64,000 bases of DNA. It comes from an uncultured Hyphomicrobiales bacterium. GTDB taxonomy: Bacteria > Pseudomonadota > Alphaproteobacteria > Rhizobiales > Xanthobacteraceae. The notes under the pieces were generated by a model that worked only from the letters and a program-made list of their open reading frames with translations, was not told the DNA's origin and searched no databases. Below, piece after piece: positions 39,804 through 48,713 of the stretch. Location of the stretch: the NCBI GenBank assembly GCA_903878085.1, contig CAIRGJ010000026.1, positions 62,001 to 126,000 on the forward strand, written 5' to 3'. Position numbers and translations under genes: made by a program. Position 1 is the stretch's first letter, and every line of letters begins with the position of its first letter.

Positions 39804-39902
39804 CTACAGATTGGTGAACACTTGCGACCAGATGGCGACCATGCCGACGAACAGCGACAGCGCCGCCAAGGCAGCGGCTTCTTGAATCATGATCTTCAAC
39901 AT
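39804..39902 (-). CDS. LexA-controlled 32-residue membrane peptide (SidA-like candidate)
   Basis: A tiny gene absent from the ORF track. The ATG at 39902 is preceded by a strong ribosome binding site (GGGAGAGAG, 2 bases from the start codon region) and ends with TAG at 39804. The product starts MLKIMIQEAAALAAL and continues SLFVGMVAIWSQVFTNL: one hydrophobic segment of about 18 residues between a short N-terminus and a short polar tail, so a single-span inner-membrane peptide. The promoter carries two exact LexA boxes. Size, topology and SOS control resemble SidA of Caulobacter (29 residues, blocks division via FtsW/FtsN); sequence homology was not tested. Transcription may continue toward dnaE. 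Confidence 0.78.
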   Translation of the reverse strand: MLKIMIQEAAALAALSLFVGMVAIWSQVFTNL

Positions 39903-39918
39903 TGCTCTCTCCCAAAAA

Positions 39919-39960
39919 GAACGTAGAGAGAACATAGTTCAGGTTTTGTTCTTGAGTCAA
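39919..39960 (-). promoter_or_regulatory. Promoter with two LexA boxes upstream of the 32-residue peptide gene
   Basis: Read on the minus strand: -35 TTGACT (39955-39960), LexA box GAACAAAACCTGAAC (39937-39951) in the spacer, -10 TATGTT (39931-39936, spacer 18), and LexA box GTTCTCTCTACGTTC (39919-39933) over the -10 and start point. Both boxes are exact GTTC-N7-GTTC matches. The order -35, GAAC-type box, -10, GTTC-type box is the same as at lexA. Confidence 0.9.
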
Positions 39961-40079
39961 GCCCCCAAATCCAGCGCTTTCTGCGGCTAAACGCCCGGAT
40001 TCACCAGATCTTTTGACGCCGCGCTAGAATCATCGCAATCGTTCAATGCGACAACGCACCCCGTCGTAAGGACAAAGGA

Positions 40080-40481
40080 ATGTCGGACATTTTCGGCGTT
40101 GAGGTGCGTCTGATCGTAGCCTTGTGCGCCACTCAACTGGTCTTTTCACTCTACGGCGCCGGCTTGCGGCGGCCGTTCGGCTCGCTGGCCACGATCGCCG
40201 ATCCCCCCGACGGATTGCGCCAATCCAAGTGGGCTGCGATCGCCGCGGACCTCGCGTTCCTGACGTTCTTGTTCGTCATGTGGGGAATTCTCATCACGCA
40301 GATGAACATCGTCACGTTCATCATTCTTGCATTCGTATTCGCCGTGATTGGCGATTATTTGAGCCAGCGGATCAGACTGGTGCCATCGTTTTATATTTCG
40401 CTGGTTCTTGCCGCGTGCGCCATCGCCCTAGTGATACTCGGCAACGACGGAATCGCGCTGGCATTCGCCGCAATCAATTAG
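40080..40481 (+). CDS. Hypothetical four-helix membrane protein
   Basis: A 133-residue protein with four hydrophobic segments at about residues 8-28, 53-75, 77-97 and 104-128, and almost no long soluble region. An AAGGA-type ribosome binding site (AAGGACAAAGGA) precedes the ATG closely. I do not recognise a family and see no catalytic motif. It is transcribed away from dnaE and its LexA promoter, with 128 bases between that promoter and this start, and converges with the next gene. Confidence 0.7.
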   Translation: MSDIFGVEVRLIVALCATQLVFSLYGAGLRRPFGSLATIADPPDGLRQSKWAAIAADLAFLTFLFVMWGILITQMNIVTFIILAFVFAVIGDYLSQRIRLVPSFYISLVLAACAIALVILGNDGIALAFAAIN

Positions 40482-40539
40482 GCTTGGCGCCGCCGAACAC
40501 GTAATCGGCCGTGTGGCCGTCAAGGTTCGACGATGATCC

Positions 40540-40917
40540 TCAGCGCCCCGTATACGGCTTGCACTCGCCGTCCTGGACTGTGTAGCCGGGCTGGCACTTC
40601 TGCGGTCCGCGATACGGCTTGCACTCGCCGTCCTGCACCGTGTAGCCGGGCTGGCATCGGGTCGGCACCGCGCGCGGCGGGCCGCGGCGCTCGTCGTCAC
40701 GGTAACGGCGGTCGTCGAAGTCCCTGCGGTCGCCGAAGCCCGGCGGCGGGCCGCGATATTCGCGCTGCGGCACATAGCCGGGCTGCACCAGGGGTCCGCA
40801 CACCACCTCGCCGTCCGGATCGAGCACGCAGGCGCGTTGCGCCATCGACGCGGTGGCAAAGCACAGGCTGCCGGCGAGAACGCCGAGGGCCAAGATCAAG
40901 CGGTGCATGTCAAACAT
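40540..40917 (-). CDS. Small secreted cysteine-containing repeat protein
   Basis: A 125-residue protein with an N-terminal signal peptide (LILALGVLAGSLCFATASMAQ). The mature part has a CVLDPDGEVVCGP pair, an Arg/Asp-rich middle (RRDFDDRRYRDDERRGPP), and at the C-terminus two exact copies of CQPGYTVQDGECKPY, each with two Cys. The repeats suggest small disulfide-linked modules outside the cytoplasm. No family or function recognised. Start could be the Met three codons in (MHRLIL). Confidence 0.7.
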   Translation of the reverse strand: MFDMHRLILALGVLAGSLCFATASMAQRACVLDPDGEVVCGPLVQPGYVPQREYRGPPPGFGDRRDFDDRRYRDDERRGPPRAVPTRCQPGYTVQDGECKPYRGPQKCQPGYTVQDGECKPYTGR

Positions 40918-40939
40918 CCTTTGCTTGCAAAGAGGTGCA

Positions 40940-41671
40940 TCAATCCAACTCCACCACCAGGCCTTCTTTGATGGTCACCCGCCTGTCCATCCGCGCCGCC
41001 AACTCCATGTTGTGGGTGGCGATGATGGTGGCGAGCCCCGAGGCGCGTACCAATTGCGTCAGCGCCGCGAACACATGATCGGCGGTGTGAACGTCGAGGT
41101 TGCCGGTCGGCTCGTCGGCCAGCAGAATGCGCGGCGCATTGGCGACGGCGCGGGCAATCGCCACGCGCTGCTGCTCGCCGCCCGACAGCTCCGTCGGCCG
41201 GTGATTGAGGCGATTGGCCAGGCCCAGATAATCCAGCAGTTCCACTGCGCGCTTTTTCGCCTCGCCGCGCGCCAGACCGCGGATCATCTGCGGCAGCAGC
41301 ACATTCTCGATGGCGGTGAATTCCGGCAGCAGGTGATGCGACTGATAGACGAAGCCGATCTCGTTGCGGCGGATGCGGGTGCGCTCATGGTCGGGCAGCG
41401 CCGCGGTGGCGCGGCCGTCGATATAGACCTCGCCGTGGTCGGGATGCTCGAGCAGGCCGGCGATGTGCAGCAGCGTCGATTTGCCGGCGCCCGACGGTCC
41501 CACCAGCGCCACCGACTGCCCGGCCCAGATCGCGAGTTCCGCGCTGTTGAGGATATGCAGCGCCTCGTCGCCCTGTTTGTAGGTGCGCTCGATCTGATGC
41601 AGGAACAGCAGCGGGATTTCTTCGGCGTCTTGCGTCGCCTCGACGCCGACCTCGATCATCGTGTCACTCAT
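40940..41671 (-). CDS. lolD: Lipoprotein-releasing system ATPase LolD
   Basis: ABC ATPase of 243 residues that powers extraction of outer-membrane lipoproteins from the inner membrane. Walker A is [18 protein letters not shown] near residue 57, the signature is [19 protein letters not shown] near 161, and Walker B is [12 protein letters not shown] near 182. It overlaps lolC by 8 bases, which settles the partner. Close MacB/FtsE-type relatives are excluded by this gene pairing. Confidence 0.94.
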   Translation of the reverse strand: MSDTMIEVGVEATQDAEEIPLLFLHQIERTYKQGDEALHILNSAELAIWAGQSVALVGPSGAGKSTLLHIAGLLEHPDHGEVYIDGRATAALPDHERTRIRRNEIGFVYQSHHLLPEFTAIENVLLPQMIRGLARGEAKKRAVELLDYLGLANRLNHRPTELSGGEQQRVAIARAVANAPRILLADEPTGNLDVHTADHVFAALTQLVRASGLATIIATHNMELAARMDRRVTIKEGLVVELD

Positions 41672-42932
41672 AACGCAGCGCCTCCACCGGATCGAGGCGC
41701 GCCGCGCGCCACGACGGATAGAGCGTCGCCAACAGCGACAGCGTCAGCGCCATCACCACCACCGCGGTGGTCTCGCCGGAATCCATGTCGGCCGGCAGGT
41801 GCGAGAGGAAATACAATTCGGGCGAGAACAGTTCGGTGCTGGTCATCCACGACAGGAATTGCCGGATGTTCTCGATGTTGAAGCACACGATCATGCCGAG
41901 GAAAAAGCCGACAATGGTGCCGACCACACCGATGGCAGCGCCGGTGATCAGGAACACGCGCATGATCGCGCCTTGGGTGGCGCCCATGGTGCGCAGGATG
42001 GCGATGTCCTGGCCTTTGTCCTTCACCAGCATGATCAGGCCGGAGACGATGTTCAGAGCGGCCACAAGAACAATGAGCGTCAGGATCATGAACATCACAT
42101 TGCGTTCGACCTGCAGCGCGTTGAAGAACGTGGCGTTGCGCTGGCGCCAGTCGATCATGAAGATCGGCCTCTGGGCTGCCTCCTGTACGTCCTTGCGGTA
42201 GCGGTCGACCCTGTCGGGATTGTCGGTATAGACCTCGATGGCGGTGACATCGCCGGCGCGGTTGAAATAAGCCTGCGCCTCCTTCAGCGGCATGAACACC
42301 ATGGCGCTGTCGTATTCCGACATGCCGATCTCGAACACCGCGGCGATCTTGTAGACCTTGATACGCGGCGTGGTGCCCATCGGCGTCACCGCGCCTTTCG
42401 GCGCCACCAGCGTGATGTTGTCGCCCGAGCGCAGCGACAGCTGGTCGGCGAGCCTGCGGCCGATGGCGACGCCCTGGGCGTCGTCGAAGCCGCCAAGCGA
42501 ACCCTGCTTGATGTTGTTGATGACCGACGGCAGGCCTTCGAGGTCCTTCAGGCGGATGCCGCGGATGAGCACGCCGCCGGCGTTGAACGGCGACGACGCC
42601 AGCGCCTGGCCCTCGACGATGGGCGCGGCCAGCTTGATGCCTTTGACGCCCGAGATGCGCGCGGCGACGTCTTCCCAGTCGGTCAGCGGCTTTTCCAGCG
42701 GCTGGATCAGCAAATGGCCGTTGAGGCCGAGAATCTTGTCGAGCAGCTCTTTGCGGAAGCCGTTCATCACCGCCATGACGATGATGAGGGTAGCGACGCC
42801 GAGCATGATGCCGAGGAAGGAGAACCCGGCGATGACCGAGATGAATCCTTCCTTGCGCCGCGCCCGCAGGTAGCGCAGCGACAGCATCCATTCGAACGGC
42901 GAAAAGGGCCGCGTCCCGTTGGGCTCGGTCAT
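41664..42932 (-). CDS. lolC: Lipoprotein-releasing system permease (LolC/LolE family)
   Basis: Inner-membrane permease of 422 residues with one N-terminal helix, a large periplasmic domain (about residues 50-275) and three C-terminal helices, the FtsX-like layout. The N-terminal [20 protein letters not shown] and C-terminal [20 protein letters not shown] are typical of LolC/LolE. Only one permease gene is present, so the transporter is probably a homodimer with LolD, as in many alphaproteobacteria. Confidence 0.93.
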   Translation of the reverse strand: MTEPNGTRPFSPFEWMLSLRYLRARRKEGFISVIAGFSFLGIMLGVATLIIVMAVMNGFRKELLDKILGLNGHLLIQPLEKPLTDWEDVAARISGVKGIKLAAPIVEGQALASSPFNAGGVLIRGIRLKDLEGLPSVINNIKQGSLGGFDDAQGVAIGRRLADQLSLRSGDNITLVAPKGAVTPMGTTPRIKVYKIAAVFEIGMSEYDSAMVFMPLKEAQAYFNRAGDVTAIEVYTDNPDRVDRYRKDVQEAAQRPIFMIDWRQRNATFFNALQVERNVMFMILTLIVLVAALNIVSGLIMLVKDKGQDIAILRTMGATQGAIMRVFLITGAAIGVVGTIVGFFLGMIVCFNIENIRQFLSWMTSTELFSPELYFLSHLPADMDSGETTAVVVMALTLSLLATLYPSWRAARLDPVEALRYE

Positions 42933-43250
42933 AGATGATTGTTTCCGGTCACGGGATTCTCACACGATTCGGGCGGATTCATGCCACGTCTGGCGGCATA
43001 AGTCCTCGGAAGGGCACAGGAAATGTGTGACTTCCCCTCCCCCGCGAGCGCAGCGAGTGTGGGGAGGGGTCAGGGGTGGGGGAAAGCGGCGTCCGCTGAC
43101 GGTCAAATTTTTATCTAAGCACCCCACCCCGGTTCGCATCGCAAGGCGATGCGACATAGCCGATGCATCGCATCGGCGTTCTTCTTGAGAAAGAACGGCG
43201 GCCTAAGGCCGCCTATGCCTCCCCGCGCTTCGCGGGGGAGGGAAAAAGAA
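42933..43250. other. Intergenic region rich in inverted repeats (lolC-proS)
   Basis: This 318-base stretch has no convincing gene. It holds C/G-rich inverted repeats (for example CCCCTCCCCCGCGAGCG with the later GTGTGGGGAGGGG near 43035-43070, GCCGATGCATCGCATCGGC at 43159-43177, GTTCTTCTTGAGAAAGAAC at 43178-43196, and CTCCCCGCGCTTCGCGGGG at 43219-43237). The last hairpin lies just beyond the proS stop and may stabilise or terminate the proS transcript. Confidence 0.6.
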
Positions 43251-44573
43251 TCACCGCGTCAGCAAATCCAGCGCCGCGGCGGGCGTCATCATTTCCTTGG
43301 CGCCGGTCGCACGATTCTTGACCTCGACCTTGCCTTCGGCCAGCCCGCGCGGGCCGACCATCACCTGATAAGGCAGACCGATCAGGTCGGCGGTGGCAAA
43401 CTTGGCGCCCGCGCCTTTGTCGAGATCGTCGTACAGCACGTCGATGCCCTTGGCGGAAAGCCCGCGATAGAGTTCCTCGCAGGCGCCGTTGGTCGCGCTA
43501 TCGCCCTGCTTGAGGTTGAGGATTGCCACCTTGAACGGCGCCACCGCCTCCGGCCAGATGATGCCGGCATCGTCATGCGAGGCCTCGATGATCGCGGCCA
43601 CCAGACGGCTCGGCCCGATGCCGTAGGAGCCCATGTGCACCGGCTTGTCGCCGCCCTCGCCGGTGGCGACCACCGCCTTCATCGGCTCGGAATATTTGGT
43701 GCCGAAATAGAAGATATGGCCGACCTCGATGCCGCGGGCCGAGACCTGATCGGCAGACGGCACGCCGGCGAAGGCTGCGGCGTCATGCATGTCGGAGGTC
43801 GCGGCATATTGCGCGGTCCATCGGTCGACGATCGATTGCAAACCGGCTTTGTCGTCGAAGTTCACGTCGGCCGGCGGCACCGGCAAATCGAGATAATCCT
43901 TGTGGCAGAACACCTCCGACTCGCCGGTCGAGGCCAGGATGATGAACTCGTGCGACAGGTTGCCGCCAATCGGGCCGGACTCGGCGCGCATCGGGATCGA
44001 TTTGAGGCCGAGCCGCGCGAAGGTGCGCAGATAGGCGACGAACATCTTGTTGTAGGAATGCTCCGCGCCGGCCTGGTCGACGTCGAACGAGTAAGCGTCC
44101 TTCATCAGGAATTCGCGGCCGCGCATCAGCCCGAAGCGCGGGCGCACCTCGTCGCGGAATTTCCACTGGATGTGATAGAGATTGAGCGGCAAATCTTTGT
44201 ACGAGCGCACATAGGCGCGGAAGATCTCGGTGATCATTTCTTCGTTGGTCGGGCCGAACAGCATCTCGCGCTTGTGACGGTCCTCGATGCGAAGCATCTC
44301 CTTGCCGTAGGCCTCGTAGCGGCCGCTCTCGCGCCACAGCTCGGCCGACTGCATGGTCGGCATCAGCAATTCGATCGCGCCAGCGCGATTCTGCTCCTCG
44401 CGCACGATGGCGCAGATCTTGTTCAGCACCCGCAGGCCCAGCGGCAAAAAGGCGTAAATGCCGGCGGCCTCCTGCCGCATCATGCCGGCGCGCAGCATCA
44501 GCCGGTGCGACACGATCTCGGCTTCACGCGGCGGCTCGCGCAAAATCGGCATGAAATAGCGGGACAGGCGCAT
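43251..44573 (-). CDS. proS: Prolyl-tRNA synthetase (short alphaproteobacterial form)
   Basis: Class II synthetase of 440 residues charging tRNA-Pro. The start at [20 protein letters not shown] (44573) fits the family; the ORF track runs 137 codons too far upstream. Motif regions include [40 protein letters not shown] (motif 2) and [16 protein letters not shown] (motif 3). Length shows that the large editing insertion domain of E. coli ProRS is missing, as known for alphaproteobacteria such as Rhodopseudomonas; correction of misacylated tRNA would then need a separate protein. No strong ribosome binding site is visible. Confidence 0.95.
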   Translation of the reverse strand: MRLSRYFMPILREPPREAEIVSHRLMLRAGMMRQEAAGIYAFLPLGLRVLNKICAIVREEQNRAGAIELLMPTMQSAELWRESGRYEAYGKEMLRIEDRHKREMLFGPTNEEMITEIFRAYVRSYKDLPLNLYHIQWKFRDEVRPRFGLMRGREFLMKDAYSFDVDQAGAEHSYNKMFVAYLRTFARLGLKSIPMRAESGPIGGNLSHEFIILASTGESEVFCHKDYLDLPVPPADVNFDDKAGLQSIVDRWTAQYAATSDMHDAAAFAGVPSADQVSARGIEVGHIFYFGTKYSEPMKAVVATGEGGDKPVHMGSYGIGPSRLVAAIIEASHDDAGIIWPEAVAPFKVAILNLKQGDSATNGACEELYRGLSAKGIDVLYDDLDKGAGAKFATADLIGLPYQVMVGPRGLAEGKVEVKNRATGAKEMMTPAAALDLLTR

Positions 44574-44724
44574 GGGGGGCGTCTCGGAATCGAGGAGCGA
44601 ATAGGCCCACTGTGAAAGCGGATCGGGTGGAAAAACACAAGAGCGCGCGGGGTTTCCCCGGCCGCCTATTCCCATACCCGATCCGCCATTGTAGCTTCCG
44701 CTTTCTGGTTTAGGGGCGTTTAAC

Positions 44725-45105
44725 GTGAAGCGCGTGGGCGGCAGGCGGATTATCGGCTGGTTGGCGATCGTTGCGATCGCCATGCATACCGTGCTGTGGG
44801 GCGTCGCCGCCCCGATGGCCGCAGGCGCGACGGTCGATCCGCTCTCGGTCATCTGCCATAGCGCCGCGCTAAGTGACGCCACCGACCAAGCGCCGGCGGA
44901 CCAGGCGCCCGGCCACTCGCAAGCCTGCGACCACTGTAACCTGTGCAGCGCGTCAGCCGCCCCATCGGCCACACTCGACAGCATTATCGCCGGGCAACTG
45001 ACGCCGGCGAAGCTGCTGCAGGTGTTGATCCCGGCAGCCGCCGGGCCGCGCGATGGGCTCGCCAGCCATCCGCATCAAGCCCGAGGTCCGCCGCAACTGA
45101 CGTGA
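44725..45105 (+). CDS. DUF2946-like small exported protein of the copper cluster
   Basis: A 126-residue protein starting at GTG with AGGGG at good spacing. It has an N-terminal hydrophobic segment ([20 protein letters not shown]) and a central Cys/His cluster (CHSAAL, then [13 protein letters not shown]) that could bind a metal. The pattern matches DUF2946-type proteins, which usually lie next to TonB receptors and PCu(A)C chaperones. That is the arrangement here: the receptor gene starts 55 bases downstream. A role in copper handling is inferred from context only. Confidence 0.72.
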   Translation: MKRVGGRRIIGWLAIVAIAMHTVLWGVAAPMAAGATVDPLSVICHSAALSDATDQAPADQAPGHSQACDHCNLCSASAAPSATLDSIIAGQLTPAKLLQVLIPAAAGPRDGLASHPHQARGPPQLT

Positions 45106-45160
45106 ACGCCGGCCGGCCAACGCCGGGCTGACTCACCGTTTTAGTTGCAAGGACAGTTCT

Positions 45161-47470
45161 ATGTTTCGTCTCAGGCTTGGGGCCTGCGCGGTCGCATTCG
45201 CGAGCGGCGGCGCCCTTCCCGCGGTCGCGCAAGTGCAAATACCCGAAATCACCATCAACGCCCTGCCGTCGGACCTGGCGACGCCGCCGGTCAAAGAGCG
45301 CTATCAACTGCCGCAGACCGCGGCCAGCACCACCGCCGCGACCATCGAAACCACCACCAATGCGGTCGATGCCGCCGACACCATCAAATACCTGCCGAGC
45401 CTATTGGTGCGCAAACGCAACACTGGCGACAACCAGGAAGTACTCGCCACCCGCAACTGGGGCATCAACGGCTCGGCGCGCAGCCTGGTCTATGCCGACG
45501 ATATTCTGCTGTCGGCTTTGATCGGCAACAACAACAGCAACGCCACGCCGCGCTGGGGCATGGTGACGCCGGAGCAGATCCAGCGCGTCGATATGCTGTA
45601 CGGCCCGTTTGCCGCCGCCTATCCCGGCAACTCCATCGGCGGCGTGCTGCTGTTCACCACCAAGATGCCCGACAAGCCGCTGGCGACCGTCAAGCAGTCG
45701 GAGTCGTTCCAGACCTTCGACTTCTACAACACCAAGGACACCTACCGCACCGACCAGACCAGCGCCTCGCTCGGCAACCGCTGGAACGATTTGGCGGTCT
45801 TTGTCAGCGGTAATTATCAGAACAGCTACAGCCAACCGCTCGGCTGGGTCACGACCGCGAGCGCGCTGCCGGCCGGCGTCACGGGGCAGATCAATCAGCC
45901 CAACCGCACCAACACGGCGGCTGCCAATGTGCTCGGCCCCAGCGGGCTGCTGCACACCCAGCAGACCAATCTGAACGCCAAGGCGGCGGTCGATCTCACC
46001 GCATGGCTGACAGCGACTTATTCGGCCGGCTTCTGGCAGAACAATCAAACCTCCAGCGTTGCGACCTATCTGCGCGATGCTTCGGGTAACTTGACCTATG
46101 GCGGGCCCACCGCCGGCGCCGGCTTTGCCAGCGGCACCTATAACCTCACGCAGCAGGATCTCGGTCAGGCGCTGTCGCTGAAGACCGACACCCGCGGCGC
46201 CTTCGACTGGGACGTCGCGGTGACGCGTTTCGACTATCTCAAGGACATCCAGCGCAACCCGTTCACGGTGACCGCAACCGGCGTAGGCTTCACCGATACC
46301 GGCAAGATCGCACGGCTGGACGGCACCAACTGGACCACGGCCGACGCCAAAGGCATCTGGCGCGTGACCGGCGGCCATGAACTCAGCTTCGGCGTGCACG
46401 GCGACTACAACGTGCTCAACAATCCGACCTACCAGACGGCCAATTGGACCGGCGGGCCGGATTCCACCGGCACGCTGTATTCGCGCGGCGACGGCAAGAC
46501 CCAGACCGTCGCATTGTGGGCCCAAGACGCATGGCGTTTCGCGCCGCAGTTCAAGCTGACGCTGGGCGCGCGCTGGGAGACCTGGCGGGCCTTCGATGGT
46601 TATAACTATGTCGGCAACACTGCGACCAATTCGGCGACCGGCGCCATCACCTCCACCAGCCTGCTGATCCCGCCGAACTTGAGCGCGACGGCCACCTCGC
46701 CCAAGGCGTCGTTGAGCTTCGAGCCAAACAGTCAGTGGCAAGTGACCGCCTCGTTCGGCGTCGCCAACCGCTTCCCGACGGTCGGCGAACTATACCAGAT
46801 CGCGACCAACAGCGGCGTGCTGTACAATCCGAACCCCAACCTGAAACCGGAGAAGGCGTTAGCGGAAGAAATCGCCATCGAGCGCAAGTTTACCGACGGC
46901 AAGATCCGGCTGTCATTGTTCCAAGACGATACCCGCGACGCGCTGATTTCGCAGAGCAGCACGTCGCCGGCCTCCGGGCTGGTGACGGCCTTCACCACCA
47001 ATGTCGATCACGTCCGCAACCGCGGCGTCGAACTGGCGTGGCAGCGCGACCGCGTGCTGTTCGGCAATACCGATCTGTTCGGCAGCATGACCTATGTCGA
47101 CTCGGTGATCCTTAGCGATCCGAATTTCGTCGGCACCAACGGCTCGACGGCCGAGGGCAAACGCGCGCCCTATGTGCCGGCGTGGCGCGCAACGCTCGGC
47201 GGCACCTATCGCCTCAACGAGGCCTGGGCCTGGACCGTGGCTGGCCGCTACCAGAGCAAGATCTACGCGACGCTCGATAACACCGACAATGTAGCGAACG
47301 TCTATCAGGCGTTCGATCCGTTCTTCGTCGTCGACAGCCGCATTCAATACAAGGTGACCGAACACGGCTCACTGGCTTTCGGCGTCGACAACCTCACCAA
47401 CGCGAAATACCACCTGTTCCACCCTTTCCCGCAACGGACCTACGTGATGCAGGGCCGCTTGCAATTCTGA
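45161..47470 (+). CDS. TonB-dependent outer-membrane receptor, probably for copper
   Basis: A 769-residue TonB-dependent receptor: signal peptide ending in AVAQ, a TonB-box-like EITINAL near residue 28, a plug domain (IKYLPSLLVRKRN, RVDMLYGPFAAAYPGNSIGG) to about residue 170, and a 22-strand barrel ending in an aromatic (QGRLQF). It is read in an operon with the DUF2946 protein and a PCu(A)C chaperone, which suggests copper or a copper chelate as substrate, as for OprC/NosA-type receptors. No Met/His-rich surface loop is obvious, so the ligand remains an inference. Confidence 0.88.
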   Translation: MFRLRLGACAVAFASGGALPAVAQVQIPEITINALPSDLATPPVKERYQLPQTAASTTAATIETTTNAVDAADTIKYLPSLLVRKRNTGDNQEVLATRNWGINGSARSLVYADDILLSALIGNNNSNATPRWGMVTPEQIQRVDMLYGPFAAAYPGNSIGGVLLFTTKMPDKPLATVKQSESFQTFDFYNTKDTYRTDQTSASLGNRWNDLAVFVSGNYQNSYSQPLGWVTTASALPAGVTGQINQPNRTNTAAANVLGPSGLLHTQQTNLNAKAAVDLTAWLTATYSAGFWQNNQTSSVATYLRDASGNLTYGGPTAGAGFASGTYNLTQQDLGQALSLKTDTRGAFDWDVAVTRFDYLKDIQRNPFTVTATGVGFTDTGKIARLDGTNWTTADAKGIWRVTGGHELSFGVHGDYNVLNNPTYQTANWTGGPDSTGTLYSRGDGKTQTVALWAQDAWRFAPQFKLTLGARWETWRAFDGYNYVGNTATNSATGAITSTSLLIPPNLSATATSPKASLSFEPNSQWQVTASFGVANRFPTVGELYQIATNSGVLYNPNPNLKPEKALAEEIAIERKFTDGKIRLSLFQDDTRDALISQSSTSPASGLVTAFTTNVDHVRNRGVELAWQRDRVLFGNTDLFGSMTYVDSVILSDPNFVGTNGSTAEGKRAPYVPAWRATLGGTYRLNEAWAWTVAGRYQSKIYATLDNTDNVANVYQAFDPFFVVDSRIQYKVTEHGSLAFGVDNLTNAKYHLFHPFPQRTYVMQGRLQF

Positions 47471-47506
47471 CCCAAAGCAGCAACTTCAACCGCAAGAGGA
47501 CACACC

Positions 47507-48007
47507 ATGTTTGCAAAGATCGCGCTCACGCTATCCCTTCTCGTCGCCGCTCCCGCCCTTTGCGCGGCGCATGAATTCAAGGCCGGCGACCTCACCATCG
47601 GCCATCCCTGGAGCCGCGCGACGCCGGGCGGCGCCAAGGTCGGCGGCGGCTATCTGACGATCACCAATAACGGCAGCGCTCCGGACCGGCTGATCTCAGC
47701 CACGGCCGCGGTGGCCGACCATGTCGAGCTGCACGAAATGGCGACCAAAGACGGCGTGATGACGATGCGGGCGATGCCCAAGGGGGTGCCGGTCGAGCCG
47801 GGCAAGACCGTCGCCTTCGTCCCCGGCGGCTATCACCTGATGCTGATGGGACTGAAAGCACCGCTCAAGGAAGGCGACCGCATCAAGGCGGAACTGACCT
47901 TCGAAAAGACCGGCAAAGTCGAGGTCACCATCAATGTCGAAGGCATGGGCGCCCAGCACCCGGCCCCCGGCGGCGCCGACCATGACATGCACGACCACAA
48001 GATGTGA
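47507..48007 (+). CDS. Periplasmic copper chaperone PCu(A)C
   Basis: A 166-residue exported protein (signal peptide ending LCAAHEF) of the PCu(A)C family, which hands Cu(I) to cytochrome oxidase assembly. Conserved elements: HPWSRATPGGAKVGGGYL near residue 28, VELHEMATKDGVMTMR near 73 and PGGYHLMLMGLK near 105, supplying the His and Met ligands. The C-terminal tail HPAPGGADHDMHDHKM is an extra metal-binding stretch seen in many family members. It is the last gene of the copper cluster, with a weak hairpin-T terminator just after it. Confidence 0.92.
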   Translation: MFAKIALTLSLLVAAPALCAAHEFKAGDLTIGHPWSRATPGGAKVGGGYLTITNNGSAPDRLISATAAVADHVELHEMATKDGVMTMRAMPKGVPVEPGKTVAFVPGGYHLMLMGLKAPLKEGDRIKAELTFEKTGKVEVTINVEGMGAQHPAPGGADHDMHDHKM

Positions 48008-48023
48008 CGGCAATCGGCGCAAC

Positions 48024-48046
48024 TTCGCGCAGTGCGAGAACTTTTT
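48024..48046 (+). terminator. Weak terminator after the PCu(A)C gene
   Basis: Imperfect hairpin TTCGCGC-AGT-GCGAGAA (one mismatch) followed by CTTTTTG, 17 bases after the stop codon. It is short, so termination may be partial. Confidence 0.4.
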
Positions 48047-48149
48047 GATGCTTCTCCATATCCGCGAAGCGTGGGTCACAGCGCCTGCGGTGAAAATTCG
48101 TGCAAACTGAAAAAGGAACTCTGCGTTGCGCGATTGCTGCAGCGCGGCA

Positions 48150-48415
48150 AAGAATTATGCTTTTTTGGGCTCGATTACGCAATGATCGGTCTAATTTTCA
48201 GTGACAAGCGCCCGTCTCGTGAGCTAGCCTATCGGCATCCGAGTGAGTGGAGACCCGGCACTTCAAGACCGGTATCCAGCGCGCGGTCCAAGTCTTGGGA
48301 GGGAAGCAGGTTCTTGGCGCGGGCAACCGCTGCCGCCTCGATAAAAAGAATAACAACCGAGGACGGGGACACAAAAAAAGCAACGAGCAGGGCACGCGCG
48401 CCCTGCTCTTTTTTT
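48150..48415 (+). ncRNA. Candidate small RNA in the copper-cluster/DUF1467 gap
   Basis: The 430-base gap 48008-48437 has no credible gene but contains a series of possible hairpins on the plus strand: GTCTC (48214-48218) with GAGAC (48250-48254), CAAGAC (48264-48269) with GTCTTG (48292-48297), CCTCG with CGAGG near 48335-48362, then a strong terminator. A possible promoter (TTGCTG, 16-base spacer, TATGCT) lies just before 48160. No known RNA family was recognised; 6S RNA was considered but not supported. The 5' end is a guess. Confidence 0.35.
48385..48415. terminator. Strong bidirectional intrinsic terminator
   Basis: Perfect 9-base stem GAGCAGGGC/GCCCTGCTC with a 6-base loop, followed by seven T on the plus strand. 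An A tract (48373-48379) provides a T tract after the hairpin on the minus strand too. It ends the minus-strand rnj-mce-DUF1467 transcripts and anything arriving on the plus strand. Confidence 0.92.
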
Positions 48416-48437
48416 GCATAAATCTATTTTTGGAACG

Positions 48438-48707
48438 TCAGCGCGGCGGCGTCGATATGCGGGCCAGGAACTCGATCGGGATCAGGCCGCGGTCATAGGC
48501 GAAATAAAGCGCCACAAACACCACGGTGGAGACAATCGTGGTCCAGCCGAGCTTGCCCCACAGCCGGTGCATCGCCGGCGCGCCAGGATCCGAGCCCGGC
48601 ACCACGTCGCCCGCCTCTTCCTGATTGCGCACGCCCCACGGCAACACCGCGAACAGCACGACCCACCAGATCAGGAAATAGATTGCGACGTAGGTGCCGA
48701 TGCGCAT
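48438..48707 (-). CDS. DUF1467 family small membrane protein
   Basis: An 89-residue protein with two membrane helices (YVAIYFLIWWVVLFAVLPWG and a second near residues 55-72) joined by a short loop (VRNQEEAGDVVPGSDPGAPA). This matches DUF1467, a family found next to mce and proS in alphaproteobacteria. Function unknown. It starts 6 bases after the mce stop and is the last gene before the bidirectional terminator. Confidence 0.85.
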   Translation of the reverse strand: MRIGTYVAIYFLIWWVVLFAVLPWGVRNQEEAGDVVPGSDPGAPAMHRLWGKLGWTTIVSTVVFVALYFAYDRGLIPIEFLARISTPPR

Positions 48708-48713
48708 GAATGA

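Noticed and set aside
48150-48415. 6S RNA as an identity for the candidate small RNA
   Set aside because: I could not see the long rod with central bubble or paired ends, and the genes flanking it are not those usually next to ssrS.
48032-48498. ORFs of 129 and 83 residues in the gap after the PCu(A)C gene
   Set aside because: They read through the strong terminator hairpin and poly-T, lack good starts and have no recognisable domain.
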